In this document: positions 37,045-48,139 of the stretch, piece by piece | Position numbering within the stretch: position 1 is the stretch's first letter | Layout of the letters: every line of letters starts with the position of its first letter | From: Enoplosus armatus | Lineage: Eukaryota; Chordata; Actinopteri; Centrarchiformes; Enoplosidae | Direction: 5' to 3' | Assembly (NCBI RefSeq): GCF_043641665.1 | Contig: NC_092183.1 | Span: 21,913,501-21,977,500, forward strand | Length of the DNA: 64,000 nucleotides | Program-made: the position numbers and the translations under genes | The notes under the pieces: generated by a model | Told to the model about the DNA's origin: nothing | What the model saw: only the letters and a program-made list of their open reading frames with translations | Databases searched by the model: none

Positions 37045-38460
37045 GTCTCAAAAAACTAGTTTTTAAATTGATCAGTAAATGGCTTAGAGTCACTGCAAGC
37101 CAGGTAAGCTGGCTAATACATAGATGTATCAAATCTCCCCAACAACTGCCGGGGGTGGGGTTTGAAACTAGCCGACATTCAGCCATTCCTGGTTGGTGCA
37201 AGAACCAAGAACCTAGGCATGGTGATGTTGACCGTTTCGGTGGCCAACAAGGGAGATCGAGATATCATCAAAGCTGTCGGATGAAGTCCAGATAGAGGGT
37301 TGTTGATGGGAAAAAGAGACAGATCATGTCCATTTTCCTCATCACTGTCCTCCAGGCGGAGCTAACTCAGGGGTTTGGCTAACCTCAGATTGAAGGAAGG
37401 ACCTGGGAGTGTTGGCTTGCTGGTTTGTCTAAGTCTGCTATGGTTATGGTTAGGGTTTTGGTGGCAGATCAGGAAAAGCTAGATCTTATTGTAACAACAA
37501 AATGTAATGGTCTTGGAAGGCCATGACCATTATGATCCATTATCATACAGAAGGTTAGAAATGAAGCTGTCTCGTAATTGTCTAGTATTTGTCGACTTAA
37601 GTGTCGGATGGACAGAACATACAACCATACATATATCCTTAGCCCTGCAATTCAAACTAAGTCCCGTTGCCATTGCTTACAGTTAGACTTAGACTGAACT
37701 ACCTCTACGAAACTTTTTCAGATATAGTTGCTCTCTCTTTAGTGCTGCAGGAGCCGTAAGGAGAACTTGCAGACTGGTTGTCCTATTAGCGGCCATGGGG
37801 AAATGTACTGATCATGTCTCCACATCCTCCATTCTCCTAAAAGGGAAGAATGTCAAGCAAATCATTTCAATTATCAGAGCGCCTGTGGATTTGCACTATA
37901 AAAAGCAGCATGTACAGCGTGGCTACGAGTTTCATCAACATGGAGGGTGGTCCTTACCCGATGCCGGTCGTTTAACTCACGCTCAGTGGCAGCCATGTTT
38001 TAATCTACCAACGAAGGGTAGTTCCTTTAAAACAGATGAAAGACTAGATATGCAGGAGTGTTTAAAATTTCATGTCAGATTTATAGACTTAGGCCTTTTC
38101 TTTCATGTATTAATAAGTCCAGTGAACATCTGAGCAGAGAGATTATGGACTGAAATCAGCCTAAATATGAATAAGTCAGCTCGTGTTAATGTGATTTGGG
38201 TCTCTGCTTTTCATCTTCCTAAGTGTCAGAGCAGAAGAGAGGGAGTCATTATAGGGATCGGGTGATGAGGCCCTTGCTATTTCAAACAAACCTCCTCCCC
38301 AGCTTCTGCTATGGGGGCCCCAGCATTCAGATGCGTGACATTGGAAAGAATGTTTTTTTTGTTTTCTGCAGTAATTCTGTTGATTGCATGCTGTAGGTCA
38401 GCAGGGGGGTTTAGTTAGAAAGTTCAGAGCAGCAGTTGTGAGAGCAGGACAGGTCAAACC
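37045..38460. other. Intergenic, no gene recognised
   Basis: A 112-codon open frame at 37795-38133 shows no known domain and no splice context that I trust. The rest is unremarkable. Confidence 0.45.
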
Positions 38461-38466
38461 CACAGT

Positions 38467-38503
38467 TGTTTTAGTCTTTATTTAGTAAATAAAGACTAAA
38501 ACA
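38467..38503. repeat. Perfect palindrome, 18-bp arms, 1-nt centre
   Basis: TGTTTTAGTCTTTATTTA (38467-38484) is followed by one G and then its exact reverse complement (38486-38503). It contains TTTATT/AATAAA on both strands and could extrude as a cruciform. Confidence 0.9.
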
Positions 38504-38579
38504 GCTTTTGCTGAATTTGCACAGTTGTTTTCAGCCTCTCTCTGTTTCACACAGTCACAGTGGGAGCTGCCCAGTCACA

Positions 38580-38690
38580 CCTGCAGCCCTCCATTATTGG
38601 CCAGAGGGAGCTGACCAGTGTATAGTACATAGCGCAGTTTGGTAATTACTGTAGGTAATTAGAGTAGTGTTGAACCATATTAAGCAAATT
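38580..38690. promoter_or_regulatory. Candidate conserved non-coding segment with paired homeodomain sites
   Basis: The segment includes CTCCATTATTGGCCAGAG and GGTAATTACTGTAGGTAATT, two TAATTA/TAATTAC cores 14 bp apart. Regulatory function is inferred. Confidence 0.25.
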
Positions 38691-38937
38691 CACTACACTT
38701 TGTCTTCAAATGAAGGCAGTGTTTTTGTAATTTAAAAAAGCTAATTTTCTTCTTATCATGACTAAAAGATATGTTATTATTGTAAGTCTTACCATGTAGC
38801 TTGGAAGATATCCACTGCGTTTGTCTAATTTGGACTACTGAGGCCTCATATTAACTTCAGAAAAACTTGGAATGTATTCTTGCACAAATCAAGGACTGTG
38901 ATTTTGTGTGAAAGCTCTTATTGGCCAGAACAAACAG

Positions 38938-39000
38938 GAGGAATGATTACAGCAAACAAAACCTGTTTCAATGTTGATATGATCATCTGACTATTGTTTT
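38938..39000 (+). mobile_element. Single arm of the 32156-type fold-back MITE
   Basis: GGAGGAATGATTACAGCAAA followed by ACCTGTTTCAATGTTGATAT and GATCATCTGA matches the outer right arm at 32648-32700. No inverted partner was seen nearby. Confidence 0.55.
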
Positions 39001-39573
39001 AGGACAGACTTGAAAAAAACTGAAGGTACTGTTAGATCACTGAAACACTTTTAAGGTTAAAGTCGGAGAAAGATTGAGCAAGTGGTATGGCTACACGCCC
39101 ATCCACCACCCCAACCGCCACAAACTCCGACCTTCCTGCAACAAACAAGTTGGTATGGGTTGTTCGAAAACATTGAAGGTGGCAAAGGTGTTGACGTCAG
39201 AACATCCCCCGCCCCAGCCCCATATGTTTTCAAATCCTAGAAACGCACCTATGTGGATTGTGGTGATGATAACTAACTTCTTGGTGCTTATTGCTCAATT
39301 TTTTATATTATCTGACTTGTACCATGTACTCGTTGCCATGGTGGCGGCGGTGCATGCGGACGCGGCAGCCAGTAGCTCCCTCAGACTTTGCTACATTTCT
39401 GTTTTCATCTTTTTTTACCTTTATTGCTGAAGCACGTGACACCCATTGCCCATGACAGAAATACACTCATCAACATCGGAAAAGGAAGAGCAGGGATTGG
39501 ATTAAATGCAGCGAACATTGAGACGATTAGATAAGAGCTAAACTAACCCAGCTTGGACCTACAGCTAGTAAAC

Positions 39574-39892
39574 TACTGTAACCAGACGTCCCGGTTTGTC
39601 TAATGATTTTCATAGGCATGCGTCATAGGCTACGCGGCTCACATGCTGAAGAGAAAGTCTTTTCTAAAGAGGTCGAGGAGGCTTAGCCTACTCCCTCCTT
39701 CGTAAAGTACCCAGCAACAAAAATGCTGCGTTCATGGTGTTGAAAGGTGCGCTCGGTAGGTGTGTTATGTGCTGAAATACATGTTCCAGAATCCTGATGA
39801 AAACGCAGATGGTGTGTGCGCAAGCGCACGCATGAACATGCGGTAGACGTAAGGGTTCCGGTTTAGGGGTTTGAAAATATGGTCACCCTAAT
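39574..39892. mobile_element. MITE with TAGGGTGACCA-like ends
   Basis: The left end ACTGTAACCAGACGTCCCGG and the right end, inverted, GATTAGGGTGACCATATTTT, form the arrangement I recognise from a common vertebrate/fish DNA transposon whose ends read AGGGTGACCAGACGTCCCGG. There is no coding frame. A (TG)CGCAAGCGCA mini-palindrome lies at about 39814-39828. Confidence 0.4.
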
Positions 39893-39899
39893 CTAAGCT

Positions 39900-41340
39900 C
39901 TCAAGAAACCTAGGGTAAACTCTGTACTATTCTATTTTGAGCCCCTCGTCGTGATTATTTTGTGAGCAACAACATACTCCAAGTCTTAGCCATTGGAACA
40001 TGATCAAGGCCTCACAAAAGCTGCGCTTGTTGTGGATGTAGTGTTTTAAGATTTGTATACTCTTTTAAAATGAAAACGAGCCATCCTAAAAAGCCCTTGC
40101 CTGGTGGCTCTTGAAATCCTCGAAAATGTTTGTAATTTTATGGACTAATCAAACTGAGTAACATTACAAGTTATTTTGTGTCTTCAAGATAGCCAGGAAA
40201 ACGTGTTATCAACAAAGCCAATGCAATCCTAAGACAAAATGAGTTGGAGATGCCAGGAAAGTAGGGCAGAGATTTTTTTGCACCACCCTACCTGGACTGG
40301 AGGCTTGACTGTGGATCCTGCCTTCCTGGATGATGGGCGATAGACTGATTAATCTAGTGTCTAATTGGTGAGGATGGTAGGTGGCTGGCTGTTGGGTGGT
40401 GTGTGTTGGCGGGGTATTGTCACACTGCCCCAACAGTGCCTGGAGCGCCCCGGCCCAACCCCAGCTTACCCCATCTCTGTGATACCCCCACCGGGTCCCA
40501 CAGGGAGGCTTCTGCTGGTGGAAATCAGCGGAGATGGAGCTTTCAGGGGACACAATGTGAACTGCAGAGCTCCTGTGGTTTTAAATAGAGTGAGTGCCCC
40601 CGGCTCAATTACTGTCTCATGGAAAGTGGAGGAGCCATAATTGAATGTGACATAAGCAAGCTGTGTGCACTTGGCTGTGGCAGCGCCTCTCACAGTCAGA
40701 ACGTAGCTCTGACAGCGATCTGCTGCAATGTGCACACACCAACAACATGGATGTGCAACCAAATTGGTGGGGACGTCATTAAAGCGGCGCTAAGCAGGTT
40801 TTTTTTTTTTTTTAATGTGAACACACACCTATCCTATCAAGTGAAACAACAGCAGTGAAAAGAAGCGCCACATCCTCGCAGGTTCCCTGTATTTTCAATA
40901 CAAACAAGAATTTTAAACTCCTTTTTCAAATGAAAATTAACCCTTCTTAAGATAAACATTTACCCTTTGAACAAAACTGAAGCCTTTTTGCGGCGAAAAC
41001 TACACCCCCTTCTCAGAGTCATATATTCTTATATTCCTGGACCACCATATATTTGTTGTATGTTGAAAACCTTTGGACATACAGACAAAAAAAAAATTGC
41101 TAAAGTGAGTGAAAACCAAAAAACAGCCTAAGGTTTGTTACAACATGAAGCATTTTTGAAGTTTTGAAAACATTTTTGACACACCTTACCCTCATAATGT
41201 TCCACTCAACATCATGCGTCAATCAGAAATATATCAGAAATATATAATAAATACGACGCTATGGAAATGGTGTTTCCTTGTGACTCAAAGCATCTTGAAA
41301 CTCTTGCATGAGAAGGACTCCTGGATATAAGAATGGGTTA
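39900..41340. other. Intergenic region with a candidate conserved block
   Basis: The segment 40560-40780 is repeat-free and holds GGCTCAATTACTGTCTCATG and GCCATAATTGAATGTGACAT, plausible homeodomain sites; it is a candidate regulatory element. A TTAAAGCGGCGCTAAGCAGG motif at 40781, followed by poly(T), resembles a MITE end. No exon is recognised. Confidence 0.35.
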
Positions 41341-41349
41341 AAGACTAGG

Positions 41350-41353
41350 TGTA

Positions 41354-41385
<32 letters not shown>

Positions 41386-41394
41386 CATGTATGT
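41350..41394. repeat. (GT)n microsatellite
   Basis: GT units interrupted by GCGCGC and a final GCATGTATGTG. Confidence 0.85.
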
Positions 41395-41755
41395 GACTGC
41401 TCTCACTGCGGCAGGTGTCTGTCTGACAGGCGTGTGATGAGTTGAGCCCTGCATTGAGCCTGTCTAAGCCCAGCGACTGGGCTCCCTCTCTATCCCAATA
41501 AGCTGCCCTGGGTCTGCTGGGCTGATTCTGAGTCCCCCCCTCAACCCTCCACCTTTGACTGCAACAGTCGCTAGAATACCAATGACTCAATGTCCCTCAC
41601 TTCTCACCGCTCCCTGCCATCTATGCATATTTGATGCTCGGTCCCCTGATCTGAATTGCACTGGCGTTTTCAAAATGCCCTCTGTAACCTGTATAGAATA
41701 CAGCTTTCCACCAGAATCTGGTTTTGAAGGCCAAAACTAATACTTAAAGAGAAAT

Positions 41756-42037
41756 TCCTGTTTTATACAACCTGGGCCTTATTTTCATAGTTTTGGCCAT
41801 TCATTCATTCTATCTGTAATAATAATATTGTGCTCATCTAGATCTAGGATGTGGCAACATCACTAAAAACGTTGGATGGTCTGACTGCTTGTGTTTCTTG
41901 ATCTGTCCGACTTCATTGTAGCGACGTTGTCTTGTTCCCAGACCCCAGCAATTACTTTAGTGAGTACAATGTTATCATAACTGATAGAAATGATGGACAA
42001 AACTACAAAAATAAGACCCAGGTTGTAATACACAGGA
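41756..42037. mobile_element. Fold-back MITE with ~76-80-bp inverted arms (copy 3, most complete)
   Basis: The left arm at 41756-41835 begins TCCTGTTTTATACAACCTGG and ends GTGCTC. The right arm at 41962-42037 is its imperfect reverse complement (GAGTACAATG ... CCCAGGTTGTAATACACAGGA). The unpaired centre is 126 bp. Copies are at 13100 (right half) and 14617 (both arms, interrupted). It is non-coding. Confidence 0.7.
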
Positions 42038-42084
42038 CATTTTATGCCAATAGTTATTGTATTTGACCAAAACTTCTCCAATCA

Positions 42085-42725
42085 GGAGTACCTGTACCCC
42101 ATGGGGTACTTATCCAGTTACCAGGGGGTACAAGGAAAAATCAAAGTAACTTGGCTAATTACAGGAAAATAGAAATTATGATTTGTTAAAAAATGATATC
42201 CACATATTTATGGGAAAATTGGATTATAAATTGGTGTGAAGATGATCTTTAGAATATTCGTTCTCACAATAACCAAGAAACTACCGGCTAAGACAGGACA
42301 ACTGCACAGGAAAGGCTATAGTTTCCCAACGGCCTCAGTCAGTTATCAACACCACCGTGAGATTGACAGTTCATGAAAACTGGTTGACAAGAAAGCAGAG
42401 AGGTCACATAAATTGCTAAAAGGGATGAATGAATGGTTAAAACGTCCAGCTTCTGGCACTCTTGTAGCAGCACTACTGTGAACTTGAATGAACCTATTTT
42501 AAAAAAAGAGATAAAACCAAAAAAAAATACATATATATATATATATAAATTCCAGGATCACTGTGTTTTGTATTAAAAGAAACATATTGTCACAATCTTC
42601 ACTTTATTTAATAATTAATAATAGTGTCGAATAAAATCAGTGAGGGCGGTGTCGATGACGGGGTACTTGAGCTCATGTAGTAGGGCTGTGGAGGTACATC
42701 TGATGAAAAAGGTTGGGAGCCACTG
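42085..42725 (-). mobile_element. Non-autonomous hAT-like element (one clear end)
   Basis: Read on the minus strand, 42725 begins CAGTGGCTCCCAACCTTTTT, the classic hAT-Charlie-type terminus. GGGGTACTT motifs occur near both ends (42104 and 42660). The opposite terminus is degraded, so the left limit is approximate. Confidence 0.4.
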
Positions 42726-42939
42726 GTCTATAGCCCTCCAAGCAGCCCTTAGGGGCTTAAAGTGTATATCACACTCCACAATATGAAAGGCTAGACAAAC
42801 CAAAACAACATGATGTAAACAAATCTTTGAGCTTTAACAAGGGTGGCTCTCAAGGAAAGTCAATGGGGACATTCAAATTGAAAGGGCTTTTTCAAATACA
42901 TTTTTCACAAAGATGTTTTTCGTCAATTTAGGTAGATCT

Positions 42940-43172
42940 TATCACGCTTGATTGACAGCTGCGATTGACTGTGATGTGCTCTCAATTGGGTCGGGCGGGA
43001 CCTCAATACTGTGGCTCCACCCCCCGATCACCACTGCGCAAATTCTGGCTCCAAATGACGCCACCAGTGCAAGATGGCAGCAGCCGTATGCGGGAGAGTT
43101 TGGCTTCATTTTTGTACAGTGGGAGGAAGTGGAGACGCGTCGTCCATTTATATACACAGTCTATGTATCAGA
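42940..43172 (+). mobile_element. Common fish interspersed repeat (MITE-like)
   Basis: GATTGACAGCTGCGATTGAC, AATGACGCCACCAGTGCAAG, ATGGCAGCAGCCGTATGCGG, TTGGCTTCATTTTTGTACAG and a final TATATACACAGTCTATG form an ordered set I recognise from a high-copy repeat of percomorph fish. The 43-kb open frames here are inside the repeat and not host genes. Confidence 0.5.
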
Positions 43173-43445
43173 CACACTTCTGGGACTAATCCCAGCTCGT
43201 AACTAGTATTCAAGTCTCCTCATGTATGGTTATACTGAATTCATAAAAGAAAGGAATCACAATTTGCAACACTCAGATTACAGATGCGATTTACTCATTT
43301 AGGCACAAATCTTCAAGCATCAGTTCAAGGCAAACCACAGTGTTTTAGAGTTCCTACATTTCAGGCACTGGTTTCCATTAATTTGATAATAGTATGAAAA
43401 TCAATGTGCAAGCAAGTTTCAAGTCTCTTAGAAGATCTATAGGTC

Positions 43446-43552
43446 TTGTTAAGAGATCCTTTCCATACATTCTTCCAGTGTAAGTGATGGGGGGACAAAT
43501 TCCACAGTCATCCTTTTGTGCAAAAACATATTTCGCAGTTTATTTTAAGTTA
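43446..43552 (+). mobile_element. Single left arm of the 32156-type fold-back MITE
   Basis: GTTAAGAGATCCTTTCCATA, CCAGTGTAAGTGATGG, CAAATTCCACAGTCATCC and CGCAGTTTATTTTAAGTTAA parallel 32205-32305. Confidence 0.55.
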
Positions 43553-43609
43553 AGGCCATTGCAGTCTTTGTTAGGAGAAAACATTGAGGAAAACGGAGAG
43601 GCATCCGTA

Positions 43610-43780
43610 CTGAGAGCCCAAGCCCATCGCTTACCTCGGCCCAGCATCCTTCTTACTATGTCCAGTCTCTGGAAAATAAGTTGGATGATCTTAGAGTGAA
43701 GATTGGATTTCAACTGGACGTAAGGGACTGTAACCTCCTTTGTCTGACGGAGACATGGCTGACCACAGTGCAGTGCATAG
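43610..43780 (+). pseudogene. LINE ORF2 endonuclease N-terminal fragment, frameshifted
   Basis: Across two frames the translation reads HRLPRPSILLT and then SLENKLDDLR, DVRDCNLLCLTETWL. The residues around LTETWL correspond to the early apurinic endonuclease motif of L2/CR1-like non-LTR elements. A frameshift falls near 43658, and the sequence stops matching at about 43775, where gypsy-type coding sequence begins. No reverse transcriptase follows, so it is a dead fragment. Confidence 0.55.
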
Positions 43781-43784
43781 AGAC

Positions 43785-45180
43785 AGCTGGTCTGAAGCTC
43801 AGTCGTGAGAAGTGCTCCATCAGGCAGTAGTCAGCTGCGGTTACTTGGGCATCTCAATGACCAGTTCGGGATCTGGCCTGACCCCAACAAAGTGGAAGCT
43901 ATTCGGCAGCTGACACCACCAGCAAAAGTGCAAGAGCTGAAGAGGATACTGGGAATGGCGAATTATCTCGGAGGATACATCCCTGACCTCTCAACAGTAT
44001 GACAGTTGCTGTATGAGTTCCTGAAAAACAAGAATGCATGGACATGGAGTCACACACAACAAACAGCTTTTGAACACATCAAGGGGCTGTTGACAGCTGC
44101 ACCAGTACTCGCCTACTATGACGTGAGCAACCCCACCGCTGTGCCGGTGGGCGCAAGTAGTTATGGACTGGGGGGTGCACTCCCTCAACGCCATGGGGAA
44201 ACCTGTGGCATATTGCTCTAGACGCCTCACAGATGCAGAAACACGGTAAGTTCCGGCTGGTGTGTGGCTGTAGGAGAAGTTTGACAGGTACCTCAATGGA
44301 CTGGAGCAGTTTAAGATAGTAACTGACCACAAGCCGCTAGTGCCTCTCATTAACAGCCGCAGCCTTGACAATGTACCTTGACGATGTCAGCGTCTTCTCA
44401 CAAGGCCCATGAGATTTGACCCAGTAGTAGAGTACGCTCCAGGGGAAACTCTGATCTTTGCAGACACCCTGTCTTGCAGTCCACAGGCCAGCACGTGCAC
44501 AGAGGCTGACACATACAGTGAGGCGCCATGCTATGTGGCTAGTGTACAAGCAAGATGGATGAAATCAGAGTGGCGGCAGCAGCTGACACCAAACTGCCGT
44601 CTGTCATGAAGCTCATAAAGGCCGGATGGCCTGAACATTGGGTCTGCAATGTGCTCACGAATGCGAGAGAATATGTCCAAATGAAATCAGAGCTAACAGA
44701 ACACAATGGACCTGTCCAAAGAGGAAGACGGATCGTTGTGCTCGTTCGACGGAACAGTCTTCACCAGTTTTGGCATTCCAGATAAGGTGGTGAGCGTCAA
44801 TGGACAGCTTTTGAGTGCAGAGTCCCAGGAGCACTTCAAGCACTGCACACCCAGGACTCAACACCCACAGGGCAATGATCACGCAGAGAGAGCCGTACAG
44901 ACGGCAGAGAAAATGTGTAAAAATGCAAATGCAAAAAAAATCCTGTGATGGGTCTAATGAGCTATAGGTCCGCTCCCTGCTCCACCACAGGCTTCAGCCC
45001 AACTGAGCTGTTGATGGGGAGAAAAATCAGACCCACACTCCCACCTTTGGAGAAAAATCTCCTACCAAAATGGTCCAGTAGGACGGCCGTGAAAGAAAAG
45101 GACGGGAGGCAACCGGCTCATTAGTTCAACCGCCGTCATGGAGCCAGGCCCTTACCTGCCCTGCGACCAGGAGAGATGCT
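43785..45180 (+). pseudogene. Ty3/gypsy pol remnant (RT C-terminal part, RNase H, partial integrase)
   Basis: In order, the frames show the end of the reverse transcriptase (LGHLNDQFGIWPDPNKVEA, MANYLGGYIPDLS; 43830-43995), an RNase H region (43996-44480; TAFEHIKGLLTAAPVLAYYD, then ASSYGLGGAL, FDRYLNGLEQFK), and the C-terminal half of an integrase (44700-45170; FGIPDKVVSVNGQ, HPQGNDHAERAVQTAEKM, then ELLMGRKIRPTLPPL). Decay is plain: in-frame stops (for example 44000), several frameshifts, a Gly where the first RNase H acidic residue is expected, a Val at an expected catalytic Asp of integrase, and a gap between RNase H and integrase that removes the zinc-binding domain. Gag, protease and the RT active-site part are absent. 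It is an old, inactive copy. Confidence 0.8.
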
Positions 45181-45184
45181 GTAA

Positions 45185-45500
45185 ACTTCAACATTTCGGA
45201 AAATATACTGATTCCATTTCTTTCCTCGAGTGAGATGAGAACTATTGATATCAAGTACATGTCTGTCTGTTAAATTCGGAGCTGGAGTCCGGACGTGGTT
45301 AGCCTAGCTTAGCATAAAGAATAGAAGCAGGGCAAAACCAAGCATCCAGCATCGGTAAAGTTCATTAATTAACACGATGTATCTCATTTGTTAAATCTGT
45401 ACACAAACAGAAATGTAAAAATCACAATTTGTGGTTTTAAAGGAGGTTACATTCTGGAACTATTCAGCCATGCGGTTTCAAACCTCGCACACACTGTCCC
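45185..45500 (+). mobile_element. Common fish interspersed repeat (GTTAGCCTAGCTTAGCATAAAG type)
   Basis: TTCGGAAAATATACTGATTC, GAGATGAGAACTATTGATAT, GGAGCTGGAGTCCGGACGTG, GGTTAGCCTAGCTTAGCATA and AATTAACACGATGTATCTC follow the ordered layout of a high-copy percomorph repeat. It is non-coding and its superfamily is uncertain. Confidence 0.5.
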
Positions 45501-45509
45501 GTAGCGACA

Positions 45510-47690
45510 CCCCATAAGCACCACCACATTCACTAACGCATACAGTGCATGCATTCACACATAAGTGAGAGCATTCCAAAAGACTGGGTATGTGTTATCA
45601 GGATGAAACCCATTGAAACAATTTAGTATAAGAAACACAAGACTAACTAACTGCTAAGGACATTTACAGCCAGGGAGATTTAAACGCTTTGGACCATTTT
45701 CTGTTCACATTGTTATGTATCTGGACATGCTGCACATCTTGATGATGCGGTTATGTGACATGCGCTGCGACCACTTGGCTACCAAGGCGCTTCATGCATA
45801 GTGAACTGTTGGCATATAGTCACAACATAATATAAGCATAGGCCATAAGGAATGCAAAAATTACTGAGGCATTGGACTTCCAAGTGTTAATCAGCATCCC
45901 TGGGATTTCGCATGGCTGGAGGAAACAGTCGCTCACTGCCTTTGACATGACCTTTTAAGGCATTCACGATGTGTGCTCTGGTACTGAGAAAATCTGTGTT
46001 TTGCAAGACTAGTGACTGCGACCGCAGGTTAATACTTTAAACAGTTTGCAGTCAGGCCATGTTTGTAGTAGTAGTAGTAGTAGTACGGCATGTAGCCTAG
46101 GCCCTACACTGTCTCTGGTCACGGTGGTAGTAGGGTGGGGTTTCACAAATCTATATTGTTACATATTCTTGTGGGTTTGCGGGTATAAGTGGGTATATGG
46201 AAATACAGGAGCTCTTTTTTAGTGGGTATACGGCATATGTCTGCACATCACGTAGACTAACCCTAACAACAGCTGGCTGCAATGACTGTGCACAGCCTCC
46301 TTATTTTTTTGTGATCAAATTTGAGTTGCCAGGTTTGGTGCCATTGTGCCTGTATGGGAACCGACACCAAAACTTGTGCTCACTGACCATTTCTGGCAAC
46401 CTGCGCTATAACCGGAGACAGACCAGAGACACTGCACAGGCACGTTGGGTGGAAGGAGAAACTTGTTGTTGTTTGTCAAGAAATAAATAATACCTCCTAC
46501 AACATCAATATCGATAATGACGTGATCAGGAGAAAAATGCTTTGACAAAAATATCACCACCATCAAGTCACTCAACACTTTTGTACTGTAAAGCAAGCGT
46601 TTAAGCAGGCCTCTTTTACAGAATATACTAACCCCACCCCCTCTCCACCCCAGCACCCTGTGGTTTTCTAGCTTGCATGCACGGCGCAGCATATCTGTTG
46701 GCGTGGTCTAACAATAAGAAAATGCTGCATTCACAACAATATGAACAATAGCGGGGAACAGTGAGCCTGTGAAATGTTTATTCAGCACATTAAAGAGTAA
46801 TGAGTAGCCTCCTCCAATGACTGAGACCACATTACTAACATGCTCACAGTTAAAGGAGGCTCTCTCTCTCAGGTTTAATGGGTTACTTGGGTAAACATAA
46901 ACAACACCATAATGAGCTAAGATCCATATTTTCCTCATTTTCTGTTGATAAGCAAAAATGGTTCTGGTAAGCAAAATTAGCCCCTCACATCTTTAGGCAA
47001 AAAGATGAACACACATGCAGCGCAGTGCACGATGCTCACACATACACACACACACACGCACACACACACACATTCGGGGCTGTTTTTCTGAGCCCACAAT
47101 TAGCACCTTTACAGAGCTCATTTGCACTGTAACTCGCACACAGGTTGTCATTCCTGTTCCATCTCCACTTCCTTTCCAGCCCCGTTGTTCCTCCAGCACC
47201 GGGAGAAGTGCAGAGGGGAGGCGGGGTGAAGGCGGCTGGAGTGCTCGTATCCTTCACCACGCAGCTGGCGATGCTCTCGCAGTGGCTTGTTTTCACTGCT
47301 TCATCAAAAAAACAAGGATCACAACTTTGTCTGCAAAAGACAAGCTTGCAATGTCATCATATTTACTGCCATGCGAGTGGAGTTTTTGTTCACGCAATCT
47401 ACATTTTGCTTAGGCAGCCAAAAAAAGCAGCCTCTTCTGCTGGGCAGCGGGTACATTAAGAGAATGGGAGGTGAAATCCCTCGCCTATTAAAAGTGAACA
47501 TGGTGTGGAATGTGGGGGATAGGACTCCGTGACATCCATTCAGCGCTAACTTTGAGTGTTTTTTTTTTTTTTTTTTGACGAGCTGGATATTGGATCAGAG
47601 AGCTCCGAGTCATGCCATGTGCTCGGGATGAATTCATCTAGATTACATAATTGGGCCCCCCCCCATGCGAGGTAGTGGCTGGATCTTTAC
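45510..47690. other. Intergenic region, no gene recognised
   Basis: A (TAG)n tract is at 46064-46084 and a (CA)n tract at 47037-47073. A 132-codon frame at 47015-47413 starts inside the CA repeat and has no domain. A poly(T) of about 18 is at 47560. Confidence 0.45.
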
Positions 47691-47699
47691 CTGTGTGAA

Positions 47700-48130
47700 G
47701 TGGATGATTAGTTTTGCGCTGCACAGGGACAGTCGGCATCTCGACTCACAGCCAGGGCCTGATTGAAGAGGCTCAGACCTGGAATCAGTAGCAGCGGGAG
47801 AAAAGGCCTTGAGCTAATAGCATCACTGGAGCCACTTCAGATGCTCAACCAATTTACCATATTAAGTCGCTTAGTCACATCCACTACCCCGTAATTCATT
47901 CACTGCTAATGCCCCGATGCTGTTTGGGAATTAAGGTTAATCATCTCCTTATTCATCAAAGCCGAGAGGGCAATTACTGCATGGAGTGCAGTGGGGTGGC
48001 TCTGGCTGGAGAGCCACAGCTTAGTTTTTTTGTCATCACACACTGTGGACGTTGTAATTACATCATAATAAAGTGCAATTAGTTAATGAATGGGAGCATA
48101 TGCTGCGAATGACAAGCAGTAATCTGGCTG
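47700..48130. promoter_or_regulatory. Candidate conserved non-coding element, dense ATTA sites
   Basis: A repeat-free block with many homeodomain cores: GTAATTCATTCACTGCTAAT (47891 onward), GGAATTAAGGTTAATCATC (47930 onward), GGCAATTACTGCATGG (47970 onward), TTGTAATTACATC and GCAATTAGTTAATGAATGGG (48053-48094). No coding frame. This is the strongest enhancer-like texture in the window; conservation could not be tested. Confidence 0.35.
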
Positions 48131-48139
48131 CGTCTTTGC

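Noticed and set aside
43785..45180. Domesticated gypsy-derived gene
   Set aside because: Multiple stops, frameshifts, missing domains and altered catalytic positions show decay, with no sign of a preserved frame.
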